This document shows positions 57,116 through 64,000 of a stretch of 64,000 bases of DNA, in pieces. The DNA is from Paraglaciecola sp. L3A3 (GTDB lineage Bacteria; Pseudomonadota; Gammaproteobacteria; Enterobacterales; Alteromonadaceae): NCBI RefSeq assembly GCF_009796765.1, contig NZ_CP047023.1:3703501-3767500 (forward strand). The letters run 5' to 3'. Under the pieces are notes generated by a model. That model ran no database searches. It had not been told where the DNA came from and worked only from the letters and a program-made list of their open reading frames with translations. How positions within the stretch are numbered: the stretch's first letter is position 1; each line of letters starts with the position of its first letter. The position numbers and the translations under genes were made by a program.

Positions 57116-57152
57116 CCAGTCATTCCTGCTAACTACTTACAGGAATTACTGG
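57116..57152. repeat. Imperfect REP-like hairpin between selO and hipBA
   Basis: CCAGTCATTCCTG (57116-57128) pairs with CAGGAATTACTGG (57140-57152) with one mismatch, resembling the ATTCCTGC-type REP hairpins common in proteobacteria. It could end the selO transcript. The rest of 56998-57319 shows no gene. Confidence 0.5.
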
Positions 57153-57319
57153 CCTTGAGGTTGGCTGATAATCTTATACCTAATCCCAATTTTTAAACTA
57201 TGTCCTACCTCCTATCCCCTAAAATCTGCTGTTACTTTCTCTGTGTAGCGCAGCCTCTGTGTTCTTTGTGGCTCATAGATTTTCAGGCTTTAATTACGCC
57301 TTCCATCAACAAAAAATAA

Positions 57320-57373
57320 ACACTATTGTATCCATAACAAACAATTAAAGGCTATAATGGACACTATTATATC
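57320..57373 (+). promoter_or_regulatory. hipBA promoter with a direct-repeat operator
   Basis: ACACTATTGTATC (57320-57332) recurs as ACACTATTATATC (57361-57373), 41 bases apart (about four turns), on either side of a TATAAT box (57353-57358). The first repeat includes the HipB-type word TATCC. Autoregulation by the antitoxin is likely. Confidence 0.55.
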
Positions 57374-57388
57374 TTTTTTGTGGCGTAT

Positions 57389-57679
57389 ATGAGTTTTTCA
57401 CTTTTAGACGATACCGATGTTAGTCAAGCTTTTGCTATCCATTTGCGTGATTTACGTAAAAAAGCCAAGTTATCACGACAGGCCCTTGCCGAGCGCAGCT
57501 GTGTGCCTGCTTCTACACTTAAAAAGTTTGAGCTCACAGGACAAATTTCATTTCGCCAGCTGCTGCTATTGTGGCAATCATTAGATTCACTTGATCGGCT
57601 CTATCAATTGACCCAAGCAAGTTCTACTCGTTTAACTATACCAACCAGTATAGAAGAGGTGCTCAAAGATGAGCTTTAA
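57389..57679 (+). CDS. hipB: HipB-like antitoxin
   Basis: 96 residues from ATG 57389. The Xre-type helix-turn-helix covers residues 10-65: IHLRDLRKKAKLSRQALAER, VPASTLKKFELTGQISFRQL. It neutralises the adjacent HipA kinase and binds the operator ahead of the operon. Its end overlaps the hipA start by 11 bases, so the two are translated together. Confidence 0.85.
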   Translation: MSFSLLDDTDVSQAFAIHLRDLRKKAKLSRQALAERSCVPASTLKKFELTGQISFRQLLLLWQSLDSLDRLYQLTQASSTRLTIPTSIEEVLKDEL

Positions 57680-59072
57680 ATCAATTCAGCGGCTAGATGT
57701 ACAGCGTACTCTCGCAACGGGAGAAGTTGTCTCGGTAGGTGTGTTAGCGCAAAACAGTCAGGGAGTTTTCTTCCAGTACAATGAAGACTATATTGCTAAG
57801 TTTGGCAATTTGTCGCCTTTTACTTTGCAAACCGATGCACGACTACAGCCTGCCCCCAAACAACCACATCAAGGTATTCACGGCGTTTTTGGCGATAGCC
57901 TTCCCGATGGTTGGGGCTTGCTATTGCAAGATCGCGTGTTCCGTCAGCAAGGAATTCTACCTGCACAAGTGACGGCTATGGATAGGTTAGCGTTCATCGG
58001 GCTCCAAGGGATGGGAGCATTAACTTTCACCCCAACATCGGATTTCTGTCTTGATAATAACTCTGATATTGACTTAGCAACACTAGGGCTAGAAGCGCAA
58101 ACTTTATTTGATCAATCTGTGCTTGACTATAACCAAGCAGATGACTTAGACGGCAACACTCAACAGGTACTGGCAACTTTGGTTGCCGCAGGAAGTTCTG
58201 GAGGAGCTCGGCCAAAAGCACAAATCTATATGCCCAATGGAGATGCTCAGCATTGCCGCATTTATGCTGAGCAAGGAGATGAAGCTTGGTTAATTAAGTT
58301 TACCTCAGAGAACTTAGCATTAGGTCATGAAGAAGGCTTGTGCGAAGCCGTTTATTTACAAATGGCCGAGCAGGCAAAATGTCAGCCGCCTATTTGGCAG
58401 TTAATCGAAGCCCCCTCAAGCAGCGGTGCAAAAGCGTGGCTGGCACTAAAGCGTTTTGATTACTTACCTAATGTACAAAAACTCCCATCTAAATCTAAGG
58501 AGCCAAACTTACCAGGTGCTGGACGTTTACATGGAAGCGCTGGACGTTTAAATGGAAGCGCTGGACGCTTACATATGCACAGTGCTTGCGGGCTATTAGA
58601 TGCCGATTTTCGTAGCCCCAGTTTAGATTATAGCGACCTCATTAAAGCCAGTCGCCAATTATGTAAGTCACCTGCTGCTGGGCAACTTCAATTTCGTCGC
58701 GCTATGTTTAATCTATTTGCCGCTAATCAAGATGACCACAGTAAAAACTGGGGCTTTTTACAAGAGGATAACGGTAACTGGCAACTGGCACCTTTCTATG
58801 ATGTAACCTTTAGCCCTCACCCATTTAATCAACATGCTACTGCCTATGGTGGTTACGGAAAAACGCCACCGCTTAAAGTGATGCAAAAGCTGGCTGCCAG
58901 TGCAGGATTTGCAACTTGGAGTGATGCGCAAAAGTGCATCAAAGAAGTGGTTGAGGCAATTAACCAATTTACTCGACTAGCTCAGCAACAAAATATCAGC
59001 AAAACAACCATATTAGCGATACAGAAAACACTGGTTCAACGAAGACAAGAAAACGCAGTATTGCTGAGTTAA
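57669..59072 (+). CDS. hipA: HipA-like serine/threonine kinase toxin
   Basis: 467 residues. The N-terminal HipA domain (GIHGVFGDSLPDGWGLLLQD) is followed by the Gly-rich loop AAGSSGGARPKAQIY near residue 177, ATP-site Lys in WLIKFTSE, the catalytic loop AANQDDHSKNWGF near 353 and the metal-binding YDVTFSP. All kinase residues are present. E. coli HipA phosphorylates glutamyl-tRNA synthetase and causes growth arrest. An unusual in-frame triplication, AGRLHGS/AGRLNGS/AGRLHMH, lies at residues 284-304 just before the conserved HSACGLLDADFR motif. Confidence 0.88.
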   Translation: MSFKSIQRLDVQRTLATGEVVSVGVLAQNSQGVFFQYNEDYIAKFGNLSPFTLQTDARLQPAPKQPHQGIHGVFGDSLPDGWGLLLQDRVFRQQGILPAQVTAMDRLAFIGLQGMGALTFTPTSDFCLDNNSDIDLATLGLEAQTLFDQSVLDYNQADDLDGNTQQVLATLVAAGSSGGARPKAQIYMPNGDAQHCRIYAEQGDEAWLIKFTSENLALGHEEGLCEAVYLQMAEQAKCQPPIWQLIEAPSSSGAKAWLALKRFDYLPNVQKLPSKSKEPNLPGAGRLHGSAGRLNGSAGRLHMHSACGLLDADFRSPSLDYSDLIKASRQLCKSPAAGQLQFRRAMFNLFAANQDDHSKNWGFLQEDNGNWQLAPFYDVTFSPHPFNQHATAYGGYGKTPPLKVMQKLAASAGFATWSDAQKCIKEVVEAINQFTRLAQQQNISKTTILAIQKTLVQRRQENAVLLS

Positions 59073-59095
59073 TTTAAATATATGGGTAACCCAAT

Positions 59096-59152
59096 ATGAA
59101 ACTAGGTCGAAATGAACCTTATCCGTGTGGCAGTGGTAAAAAGAACAAATAA
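59096..59152 (+). pseudogene. SEC-C motif remnant
   Basis: A reading of 18 codons gives MKLGRNEPYPCGSGKKNK and a stop. This matches the start of the SEC-C zinc motif (GRNEPCPCGSGKKYKxCC), but the first Cys is Tyr and the terminal Cys/His are lost. It is probably a decayed tail of a former gene. Confidence 0.5.
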
Positions 59153-59223
59153 GTAGGGAAATATCCGACTTAATGATTTAATAGGTAGTCATAAAGCCTT
59201 ATTAAACTTGCGCACTCACAGTC

Positions 59224-59643
59224 ATGAATGAAGATATTATCATTGTGCTGCCTTCTCTCATTCACCGAATTGGCAGCGAGACCGCTAAACAAGCAAAAGC
59301 AATAGCATTGCAGTATGAATGCGAATTAAAACGAGTACGTCGTTCAAGAAACTGGAGTGTAACGGGTGATGCGATAAAGGTTCAAACTTACGCCATACAG
59401 CTAAAAGCACATCAAATGATTTCACATAAGTTAAATAAACAAGGTAATGGTGAGTTTCATTACCTTATCAAGAAGATTGAAACTGCTTTATTGGGACATG
59501 CTGATAAATTAGAAACATTAGAAGCAAAGTTGATTCGATTGATCACGCAAACCCCAAGTATTACGTTATCAAAATTGGTATTACTTACCCATTGCACCGA
59601 GGCAGAAGCAAGAGTTGCTCGCTTTGAAGCTGAAAGCTGGTAA
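59224..59643 (+). CDS. Small conserved protein, 'ribosome recycling factor family'-like
   Basis: 139 residues. It starts EDIIIVLPSLIHRIGSETAKQAKAIA, continues CELKRVRRSRNWSVTG and ends with a helical SKLVLLTHCTEAEARVARFE. I recall this pattern from small proteins annotated as ribosome recycling factor family in Vibrio and Alteromonadales; the basic RRSRNW segment suggests nucleic-acid binding. No clear ribosome site. Function unproven. Confidence 0.6.
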   Translation: MNEDIIIVLPSLIHRIGSETAKQAKAIALQYECELKRVRRSRNWSVTGDAIKVQTYAIQLKAHQMISHKLNKQGNGEFHYLIKKIETALLGHADKLETLEAKLIRLITQTPSITLSKLVLLTHCTEAEARVARFEAESW

Positions 59644-59823
59644 TGAAATACCCAGTACAATTCGCAACACAGTATTTCACCGGTTACTCAGTAAAGAACA
59701 GTCATATTTAAATCTCTGAAACAAGAGCCTGATGTTGCTATTTTGGTGGCAATTAATCAATGAGACTATTGAATCGAGAACTGAATAGAAGAATTGAATC
59801 CAAGAAATAAATGGAAGTAATAA

Positions 59824-60510
59824 ATGCCTACAGAAACACGCAGCTTTTTAATCACTGATTCCGATAATCGCCTTAAAGATAAAACAGGCAAGGTTTATTC
59901 AGTACCCTCTGGTTGGCAAAATTTACCTGCCGGAGATGCCTCGGTGACACGCAAATTAAAATCCCTAGGGCCGACTTGGACAGTTCAGGAAAAAAAAGGC
60001 CGCAAGGCTTTTTCGCACGGGGTTTGGGCTGCAAAAGAACAAATTGAACAAGCAATAACACTGGTCAAAGCGCAACGAGCCGATCCCAAACATCAAAAGA
60101 AATTAGCCCAGGCCAAAGTTATCCGCCAAGCAAAAGAAACGGTCTTTGGCGAAGACTTCCAACAAGCGATCATGCAATTTCTCAACTTCGACCCCAGATA
60201 TCAGCTTTTGGTTGAGCAGTTATCAAAGTTGGTAAAAGAACACGCGGTGCCTGTTGGTAGCGGTACAGTAGCCCGTAGCTCATCAGTCACCTTAGAAGAT
60301 AAGGCGGCCTTGGCAGTCATGGCCTGGATGCGCCATAAAACCAGTACTTATGATTCAACACCTGTCCCCCGTGTTAAGGGCGCAAGACGCGAATTAAGGC
60401 GAAAAATAGCCCGTCAATCGGAACGAATTCTAGCAAAGTACCGCAGTGGCGCTGATGTCGATGTCGATGTTAAGGCTTGCCCGCTTTATAAGGCTTTGCA
60501 TACAAAATAG
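59824..60510 (+). CDS. DUF2293 domain protein
   Basis: 228 residues with GGAAG upstream. The N-terminal half is basic (VTRKLKSLGPTWTVQEKKGRKAFSHGVW). The C-terminal half carries the DUF2293 pattern LAVMAWMRHKTSTYDS, followed by VPRVKGARRELRRKIARQSE. The family occurs across bacteria and fungi without a known role; the basic character suggests nucleic-acid contact. It is a single gene, with a shrunken MITE copy following. Confidence 0.75.
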   Translation: MPTETRSFLITDSDNRLKDKTGKVYSVPSGWQNLPAGDASVTRKLKSLGPTWTVQEKKGRKAFSHGVWAAKEQIEQAITLVKAQRADPKHQKKLAQAKVIRQAKETVFGEDFQQAIMQFLNFDPRYQLLVEQLSKLVKEHAVPVGSGTVARSSSVTLEDKAALAVMAWMRHKTSTYDSTPVPRVKGARRELRRKIARQSERILAKYRSGADVDVDVKACPLYKALHTK

Positions 60511-60541
60511 GTTGATTTCAAGTGATGTTAATACTCTAGTT

Positions 60542-60602
60542 AACCTGAATACTGGATAAGCCGAACCTCTCGATAACGCTCTTTTTATCCAGAACTCAGG
60601 TT
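60542..60602 (-). repeat. MITE-like element, copy E, internally deleted to 61 bp
   Basis: AACCTGAATACTGGATAAGC...GCTCTTT is joined directly to TATCCAGAACTCAGGTT. Both inverted ends and about 25 internal bases remain; the rest of the roughly 230-bp element is gone. AGTT flanks both ends, a possible 4-base target duplication. Same orientation as copy D. Confidence 0.85.
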
Positions 60603-60765
60603 AGTTAACTTGCATGAAATACACCTGAAAGTTGTTTAGTCTAATGTGGCTATAGACTAAAGTAGCCTTTCACAGTTTGCTTCCTTGGTATAAACCTATA
60701 GCCCAGTAAGTAAACTGTTGTTGCTATAACTACTATTTGGCTTATTTCACCTTTGAGGTTCATTC

Positions 60766-61449
60766 ATGCGTCAATTTAGCGCTTTATATTTTTTACTTTT
60801 TTTTGTGGCTTGTACGGCTATGGCGCAAAAGCAAGAACGGCCCACAGATATGATATTTTCATATGTAGAACACCCTACTATGATTAATTATCTGATCCCT
60901 TTAATTAAATCTAGCTACCAAAAACTTGGCATACACACACATTTTATCCCCCAGCCCTCTAATCGTAATTTGCGTTTAGTAGAAAACAATAAAATAGATG
61001 GTGACGTGGGATATATGCGTATCGTGTTAGGAGGCTATAACAACTTAATCACTGTTGAGCCGCCCATAGTATTGGGAATTTTCACTTTACTATGTCAACC
61101 CCAAATCCCCTGTAATATAGAGGTATTAGCAGATGAAACTGTCACATTAGTGTCGACATCAGCTACACAAAAAGGCTTAGAGAAAGGTTATAAAGGGAAG
61201 TTAAAGGCACAATTTTATCCAGTGAATAATATATCTATCATTCCAGAATTTATTAGTTTAAAACGCTTTAAGTACGCAATTTACCCCACCAGCGAAAAAG
61301 ACCTGTGGCGTCTTAATACGGCTGATTATCAGTTTGTTAAATTATTCGACTCTGCTCTTTATCATGTATTGAATAAGAAGTATCAGTTTATGGCAGATGA
61401 TGTAGGAAAAGCTCTGCAAAAAACGATTGATGAAATGCAGGTTAAGTAA
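60766..61449 (+). CDS. Periplasmic solute-binding-like protein (family 3 type)
   Basis: 227 residues with GAGG before the ATG and a signal peptide ending AMA. After it comes a fold resembling the extracellular family 3 solute-binding domain: MINYLIPLIKSSYQKLGIHTHF, PQPSNRNLRLVENNKIDGDVGYMR with the 'N-x-I-D-G' type motif, and a C-terminal helix KALQKTIDEMQ. Many such short forms in Alteromonadales act as sensors or orphan binding proteins. No transporter genes adjoin it. Confidence 0.75.
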   Translation: MRQFSALYFLLFFVACTAMAQKQERPTDMIFSYVEHPTMINYLIPLIKSSYQKLGIHTHFIPQPSNRNLRLVENNKIDGDVGYMRIVLGGYNNLITVEPPIVLGIFTLLCQPQIPCNIEVLADETVTLVSTSATQKGLEKGYKGKLKAQFYPVNNISIIPEFISLKRFKYAIYPTSEKDLWRLNTADYQFVKLFDSALYHVLNKKYQFMADDVGKALQKTIDEMQVK

Positions 61450-61528
61450 AAGTGGCAGTATGCCAAAAAATAATTGAAACGGCTTTGTCGACAAAGGTTT
61501 AGTTGTACTAGCTTAGTTTTTTCTAAAG

Positions 61529-61680
61529 CTAAATGTCAGTGTCTTGACCTCCAATAATAGCCATAATATCTAACTGTTTATTGTTTACTCGAAAAAATAT
61601 GCTATCGCAACCTACCACACAGCGTCTGTATTCTGGCCGAACACTATGATGGCTGTCCTGATAATTCCTAACTGAACTGG
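61529..61680 (-). pseudogene. ParE/RelE-type toxin, C-terminal fragment
   Basis: Read leftward, the frame gives SVRNYQDSHHSVRPEYRR, then CVVGCDSIFFRVNNKQLDI and MAIIGGQDTDI before a stop. This matches the C-terminal half of ParE toxins (R-x-RPE-R, GxxxIFYRV, ILHG.D). It has no start and is cut off at 61680, exactly where a 34-bp palindrome begins. The N-terminal half lies at 62553-62678 on the same strand. Confidence 0.65.
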
Positions 61681-61713
61681 CTTTGTATTAATAACTAGTT
61701 ATTAATACAAAGC
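61680..61713. repeat. Perfect 34-bp palindrome at the junction of the toxin fragment
   Basis: The arms are GCTTTGTATTAATAACT and its exact complement, centred on CTAG (61695-61698). It marks the edge of the toxin C-terminal fragment and lies downstream of the SGNH hydrolase gene, where it may act as a terminator or be an end of the inserted segment. Confidence 0.8.
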
Positions 61714-61780
61714 GCTCATTTTAGCGTATTAATTATATGCCTATAAATTATCGCTGAGTGAGCATTTATTAGGGTTGGCT

Positions 61781-62491
61781 TTATTCGTATTGTGCTTCTA
61801 TGGGCATCAAAGCGGCTTTGATAGTTTGCCCCCAAATCTGATAACCTTTGTCGTTTAAATGCTGCATATCATGTATGAAAATATCGTCTCGTATTGTGCC
61901 GTTGAGATTAAGTAGCGGGCTAGCAATATCAATGTAATAAACTAAAGGTTCTTCATCTGCAAAGGCTTTGAACTCCTTGTTCACCTCCTGAGCTAAAGGC
62001 CAGACAGATTTATTGCCAATACTTGGTTTTATCGATAGAAGGTAAAAACGAGTATCAGGTAAGGTACTGTGAACTTGACTGATGATTTGTTTAAGTTGAC
62101 TTAATATTTGAGTTTTAGGGATAGGCGGCGTTAAAGATGTGTCGTTATCTCCTTCATAAATTAAAATGGCTCTAGGTTGATATTTAATCGCTACACGGTC
62201 GATATAATATAGTAAGTCATTCATATTGCTGCCGCCAAAACCACGAGGTATAACAGTTAAAGGGGCTAAAGCTGTATGAGCTTTTTTGCTCCACTTGGCA
62301 ATACTTGAACTACCTGTTATTACAATGGCACCTTTGGCGGGCATAGTGACGGCGTCTTGCTTTTCAAACTTCTGAATAGACTTTTCAAATCTCGTTGGAT
62401 TAGGTACTTGAGCAAAGGTACCAAAACACATACACGCAAGTGTTAGTGTAAAAATAATAATTTTAGCTAAATAGCATTGTTTGTACTTCAT
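61781..62491 (-). CDS. Exported SGNH/GDSL-type hydrolase
   Basis: 236 residues from ATG 62491 (GTGGAA upstream). A signal peptide ends near TFA. SGNH blocks: VITGSSSIAKW (block I Ser), GFGGSNMNDLLYY (Gly), YEGDNDTSL (Asn) and HDMQHLNDKGYQIW (catalytic Asp/His). It is an esterase or lipase, possibly removing acetyl or other ester groups from a glycan. It lies between the two halves of a parE-like toxin gene and in the same orientation, so it seems to have been inserted there. Confidence 0.85.
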   Translation of the reverse strand: MKYKQCYLAKIIIFTLTLACMCFGTFAQVPNPTRFEKSIQKFEKQDAVTMPAKGAIVITGSSSIAKWSKKAHTALAPLTVIPRGFGGSNMNDLLYYIDRVAIKYQPRAILIYEGDNDTSLTPPIPKTQILSQLKQIISQVHSTLPDTRFYLLSIKPSIGNKSVWPLAQEVNKEFKAFADEEPLVYYIDIASPLLNLNGTIRDDIFIHDMQHLNDKGYQIWGQTIKAALMPIEAQYE

Positions 62492-62552
62492 TAGTAGTTC
62501 CACTATAAAATATTACGATCTGTTATCTTATACCAATCGCATTAATAAGTTT

Positions 62553-62678
62553 TTAGTAAAGATCAATTACAAATTGATCGGCAATGGCAAAATTTAGGCT
62601 ATCTTCAAAAATGTAATTTTTAATATTGATTAAGTCTTCTCTCGATTCAGGAGAAAAAATGAGTTGGTAATTTCTCAT
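62553..62678 (-). pseudogene. ParE-type toxin, N-terminal fragment
   Basis: ATG 62678 overlaps the antitoxin stop (TAATG). The frame reads MRNYQLIFSPESREDLINIK, then NYIFEDSLNFAIADQFVIDLY and a stop; beyond the stop KLINAIG continues in frame. This is the usual ParE N-terminus (strand, then two helices), ending where homology resumes at 61680. It is inactivated by both a stop codon and the break. Confidence 0.65.
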
Positions 62679-62917
62679 TAACTAGCTGGTGTTATACGGC
62701 TTCTTGCATCGAATAAAAGATTATTTATGAAAACATCATTTGCTTCATAAAATTGCCCATTTTTAACTTGCTCTTGAGCACGAGCTAATTTTCTCTCTAA
62801 AGCTCGTTCAGATACAGCAGACAAGATCATTTCTTCCGCTTCTATAACAGATGAAACTTTACCCGTTTTGACTTATTCATCAATAAATATATCAATAGGT
62901 TGTATTAGTGCACTCAT
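62678..62917 (-). pseudogene. ParD-type antitoxin with an internal stop codon
   Basis: ATG 62917 has AAGG upstream. The 79-codon frame has TAA at codon 15 (62873-62875); after it VKTGKVSSVIEAEEMILSAV and RALERKLARAQEQVKNGQ continue as in ParD-like antitoxins. Normal coupling to the toxin start is preserved, so this was once a complete parDE operon. Confidence 0.65.
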
Positions 62918-63349
62918 AGGAAATACCTTAAAAGTAATACTTCTATTTTAGAAGTTTACAGTAAAAATCAATAGATGAAAAATCACTCAATAGATAAGCA
63001 ATGTTGGTAACTAACAAATATCATGCCTGTCCTGTTAATTCATTGGTGTGCTTTTTAGCCGTAATTTCATATGTTTATAGGTGTCGCCAATCTATTAGAA
63101 AACTATGGCTTTATGAATTTTTTATAACACTTTTAATATGTAACACAGCTGTATCTTCTCTCTGCTACCGTTCTTCTAACATCGTTATCTATTCTTAAAA
63201 TGTTCAATCTGAAAGCAATATTCGTTGCGTTTCAAAAGAGGTTAACGATGTTAAGAATTGGTTTGCTCGGAGTGAGTTTAGTACCAAAAGGAATCGGTTT
63301 ACTTTGGCCACATTAAAAAATTTAACGCATATTTGATGGAAAAAACACA
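62918..63349. other. Intergenic region, no convincing gene
   Basis: AT-rich. A 65-codon frame at 63001-63198 has no ribosome site and a composition unlike a protein gene, so it is not called. The promoter of the lipoprotein gene at 63350 should lie here. Confidence 0.5.
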
Positions 63350-64000
63350 ATGAAAACTAGATTTATTAATTCCCGATCCTTTGGGGTTATTTGTTTGGCA
63401 ACGATGCTTTTTGGCTGTGACGACGATAAAATCGTCGAAGTTGAAGTGCCGGTAGAGGTTAATGCCGAACATGCATTATTAACAGACCCATTTTTACAAG
63501 TCCCAACCGATAGCTCAATTAATGTTGTGTGGTTCACTAATTTTGAAGGTACAGAACATAGTTTAACCTTTGGAGACACTTCAACTACTGATGTAACCAC
63601 CACACAGTTAAGCCGAATGATGGAAGATGCTTCTTCACAGCAATTTAGTAAAACCTATGACGCGGTAAGTTATCGTGAGGTTTATCGTCATGAAGCGACA
63701 GCTGAAGGATTAACCCAAGGTGTACGACTAGACTATTCAGTATCAAGTAAAGATGAAGACGGGTTCGAATTCACAAGTAATACATTTACTTTAGCCCCAG
63801 CGCCAGCGAAAAATGCGCCGTTGAAAATATTATTAACCTCTGATTTGCAGTCAAAAAAGAACGTTGTGGCTAACTACCAAAAAGTGGTTGAAACAGTTGG
63901 CACACCTGATGCTGTTTTATTCGCTGGAGATTTTGTAAACGTACCAGACCGCGCCTCAGAATGGTTTGACCAAGCTAAAGATAACGCACCTGGTTTTTTT
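63350..64000 (+). CDS. Metallophosphoesterase lipoprotein, N-terminal part (runs off window)
   Basis: 217 residues visible. A lipoprotein signal ends in MLFGC, followed by an Asp-rich stretch and a fibronectin-like beta domain of about 130 residues (SINVVWFTNFEGTEHSLTFGD). From about residue 158 the metallophosphoesterase domain begins with PLKILLTSDLQSKKN and DAVLFAGDFVN, giving the first Asp and the GD metal motifs. This layout resembles purple acid phosphatase-like exported enzymes. The rest is outside the window. Confidence 0.78.
   Translation, partial: MKTRFINSRSFGVICLATMLFGCDDDKIVEVEVPVEVNAEHALLTDPFLQVPTDSSINVVWFTNFEGTEHSLTFGDTSTTDVTTTQLSRMMEDASSQQFSKTYDAVSYREVYRHEATAEGLTQGVRLDYSVSSKDEDGFEFTSNTFTLAPAPAKNAPLKILLTSDLQSKKNVVANYQKVVETVGTPDAVLFAGDFVNVPDRASEWFDQAKDNAPGFF

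Noticed and set aside
63001..63198. 65-codon frame before the lipoprotein gene
   Set aside because: No ribosome site, no recognisable domain, and upstream of a clear promoterless gap; likely chance.

Overview
The window looks like chromosomal DNA of an agar- and sulfated-polysaccharide-degrading marine gammaproteobacterium of the Alteromonadales, close to Paraglaciecola/Glaciecola. The reasons are the AT-rich composition, a GH50-type agarase lipoprotein, an exported sulfatase, a GlyGly-CTERM protein, and a gammaproteobacterial glnA-glnL-glnG block. The genus is inferred from gene content; no search was run.

Layout. 1-3.2 kb: 5' part of an exported lamin-tail protein (probably an extracellular nuclease), a choice-of-anchor H protein and an IS630 element. 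3.3-7.5 kb: two LysR regulators (one MetR-like) and an exported sulfatase. 7.5-11.2 kb: rraB, plsC, an HPt/HD-GYP protein and marC, with two copies of a MITE-like repeat. 11.2-16.3 kb: nitrogen control (glnG, glnL, a DUF4124 protein, glnA) with a sigma-54/NtrC-type control region before glnA. 16.4-20.5 kb: a tandem duplication of typA/bipA. 20.5-26 kb: a sugar transporter and a large exported PHP-like protein. 26-31.3 kb: serC (alphaproteobacterial type) with serA, then an exported adenosine deaminase with a purine nucleoside permease-type protein. 31.5-38.2 kb: a GntR/membrane-protein operon, a hydroxyacid dehydrogenase, two very small genes missed by ordinary ORF cut-offs, and an unknown 483-residue protein. 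38.3-46.3 kb: GH50 agarase divergent from a large hybrid histidine kinase, then topB. 47-52.6 kb: an FeS-type photolyase and an operon behind a guanidine-II (mini-ykkC) riboswitch. 52.8-57 kb: nptA with a Pho-box promoter, a tandem REP-like array, selO. 57-61.4 kb: hipBA, small conserved genes, DUF2293, a periplasmic solute-binding protein. 61.5-64 kb: a broken parDE-like module apparently interrupted by an SGNH hydrolase gene, and the start of a metallophosphoesterase lipoprotein.

The most interesting system is at 49.3-52.6 kb. Two hairpins with ACGA and ACGG loops (guanidine-II riboswitch) precede a 2-oxoglutarate/Fe(II) oxygenase, an unrecognised 320-residue protein and a periplasmic binding protein of the urea/guanidine carboxylase-associated type. 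No carboxylase, deiminase or Gdx exporter is present, so this may be an oxidative guanidine-linked pathway.

Mobile and repetitive DNA is unusually rich: one IS630, five copies of a ~230-bp inverted-repeat element (one shrunk to 61 bp), six REP-like palindromes (five in a tandem array), and several long perfect palindromes.
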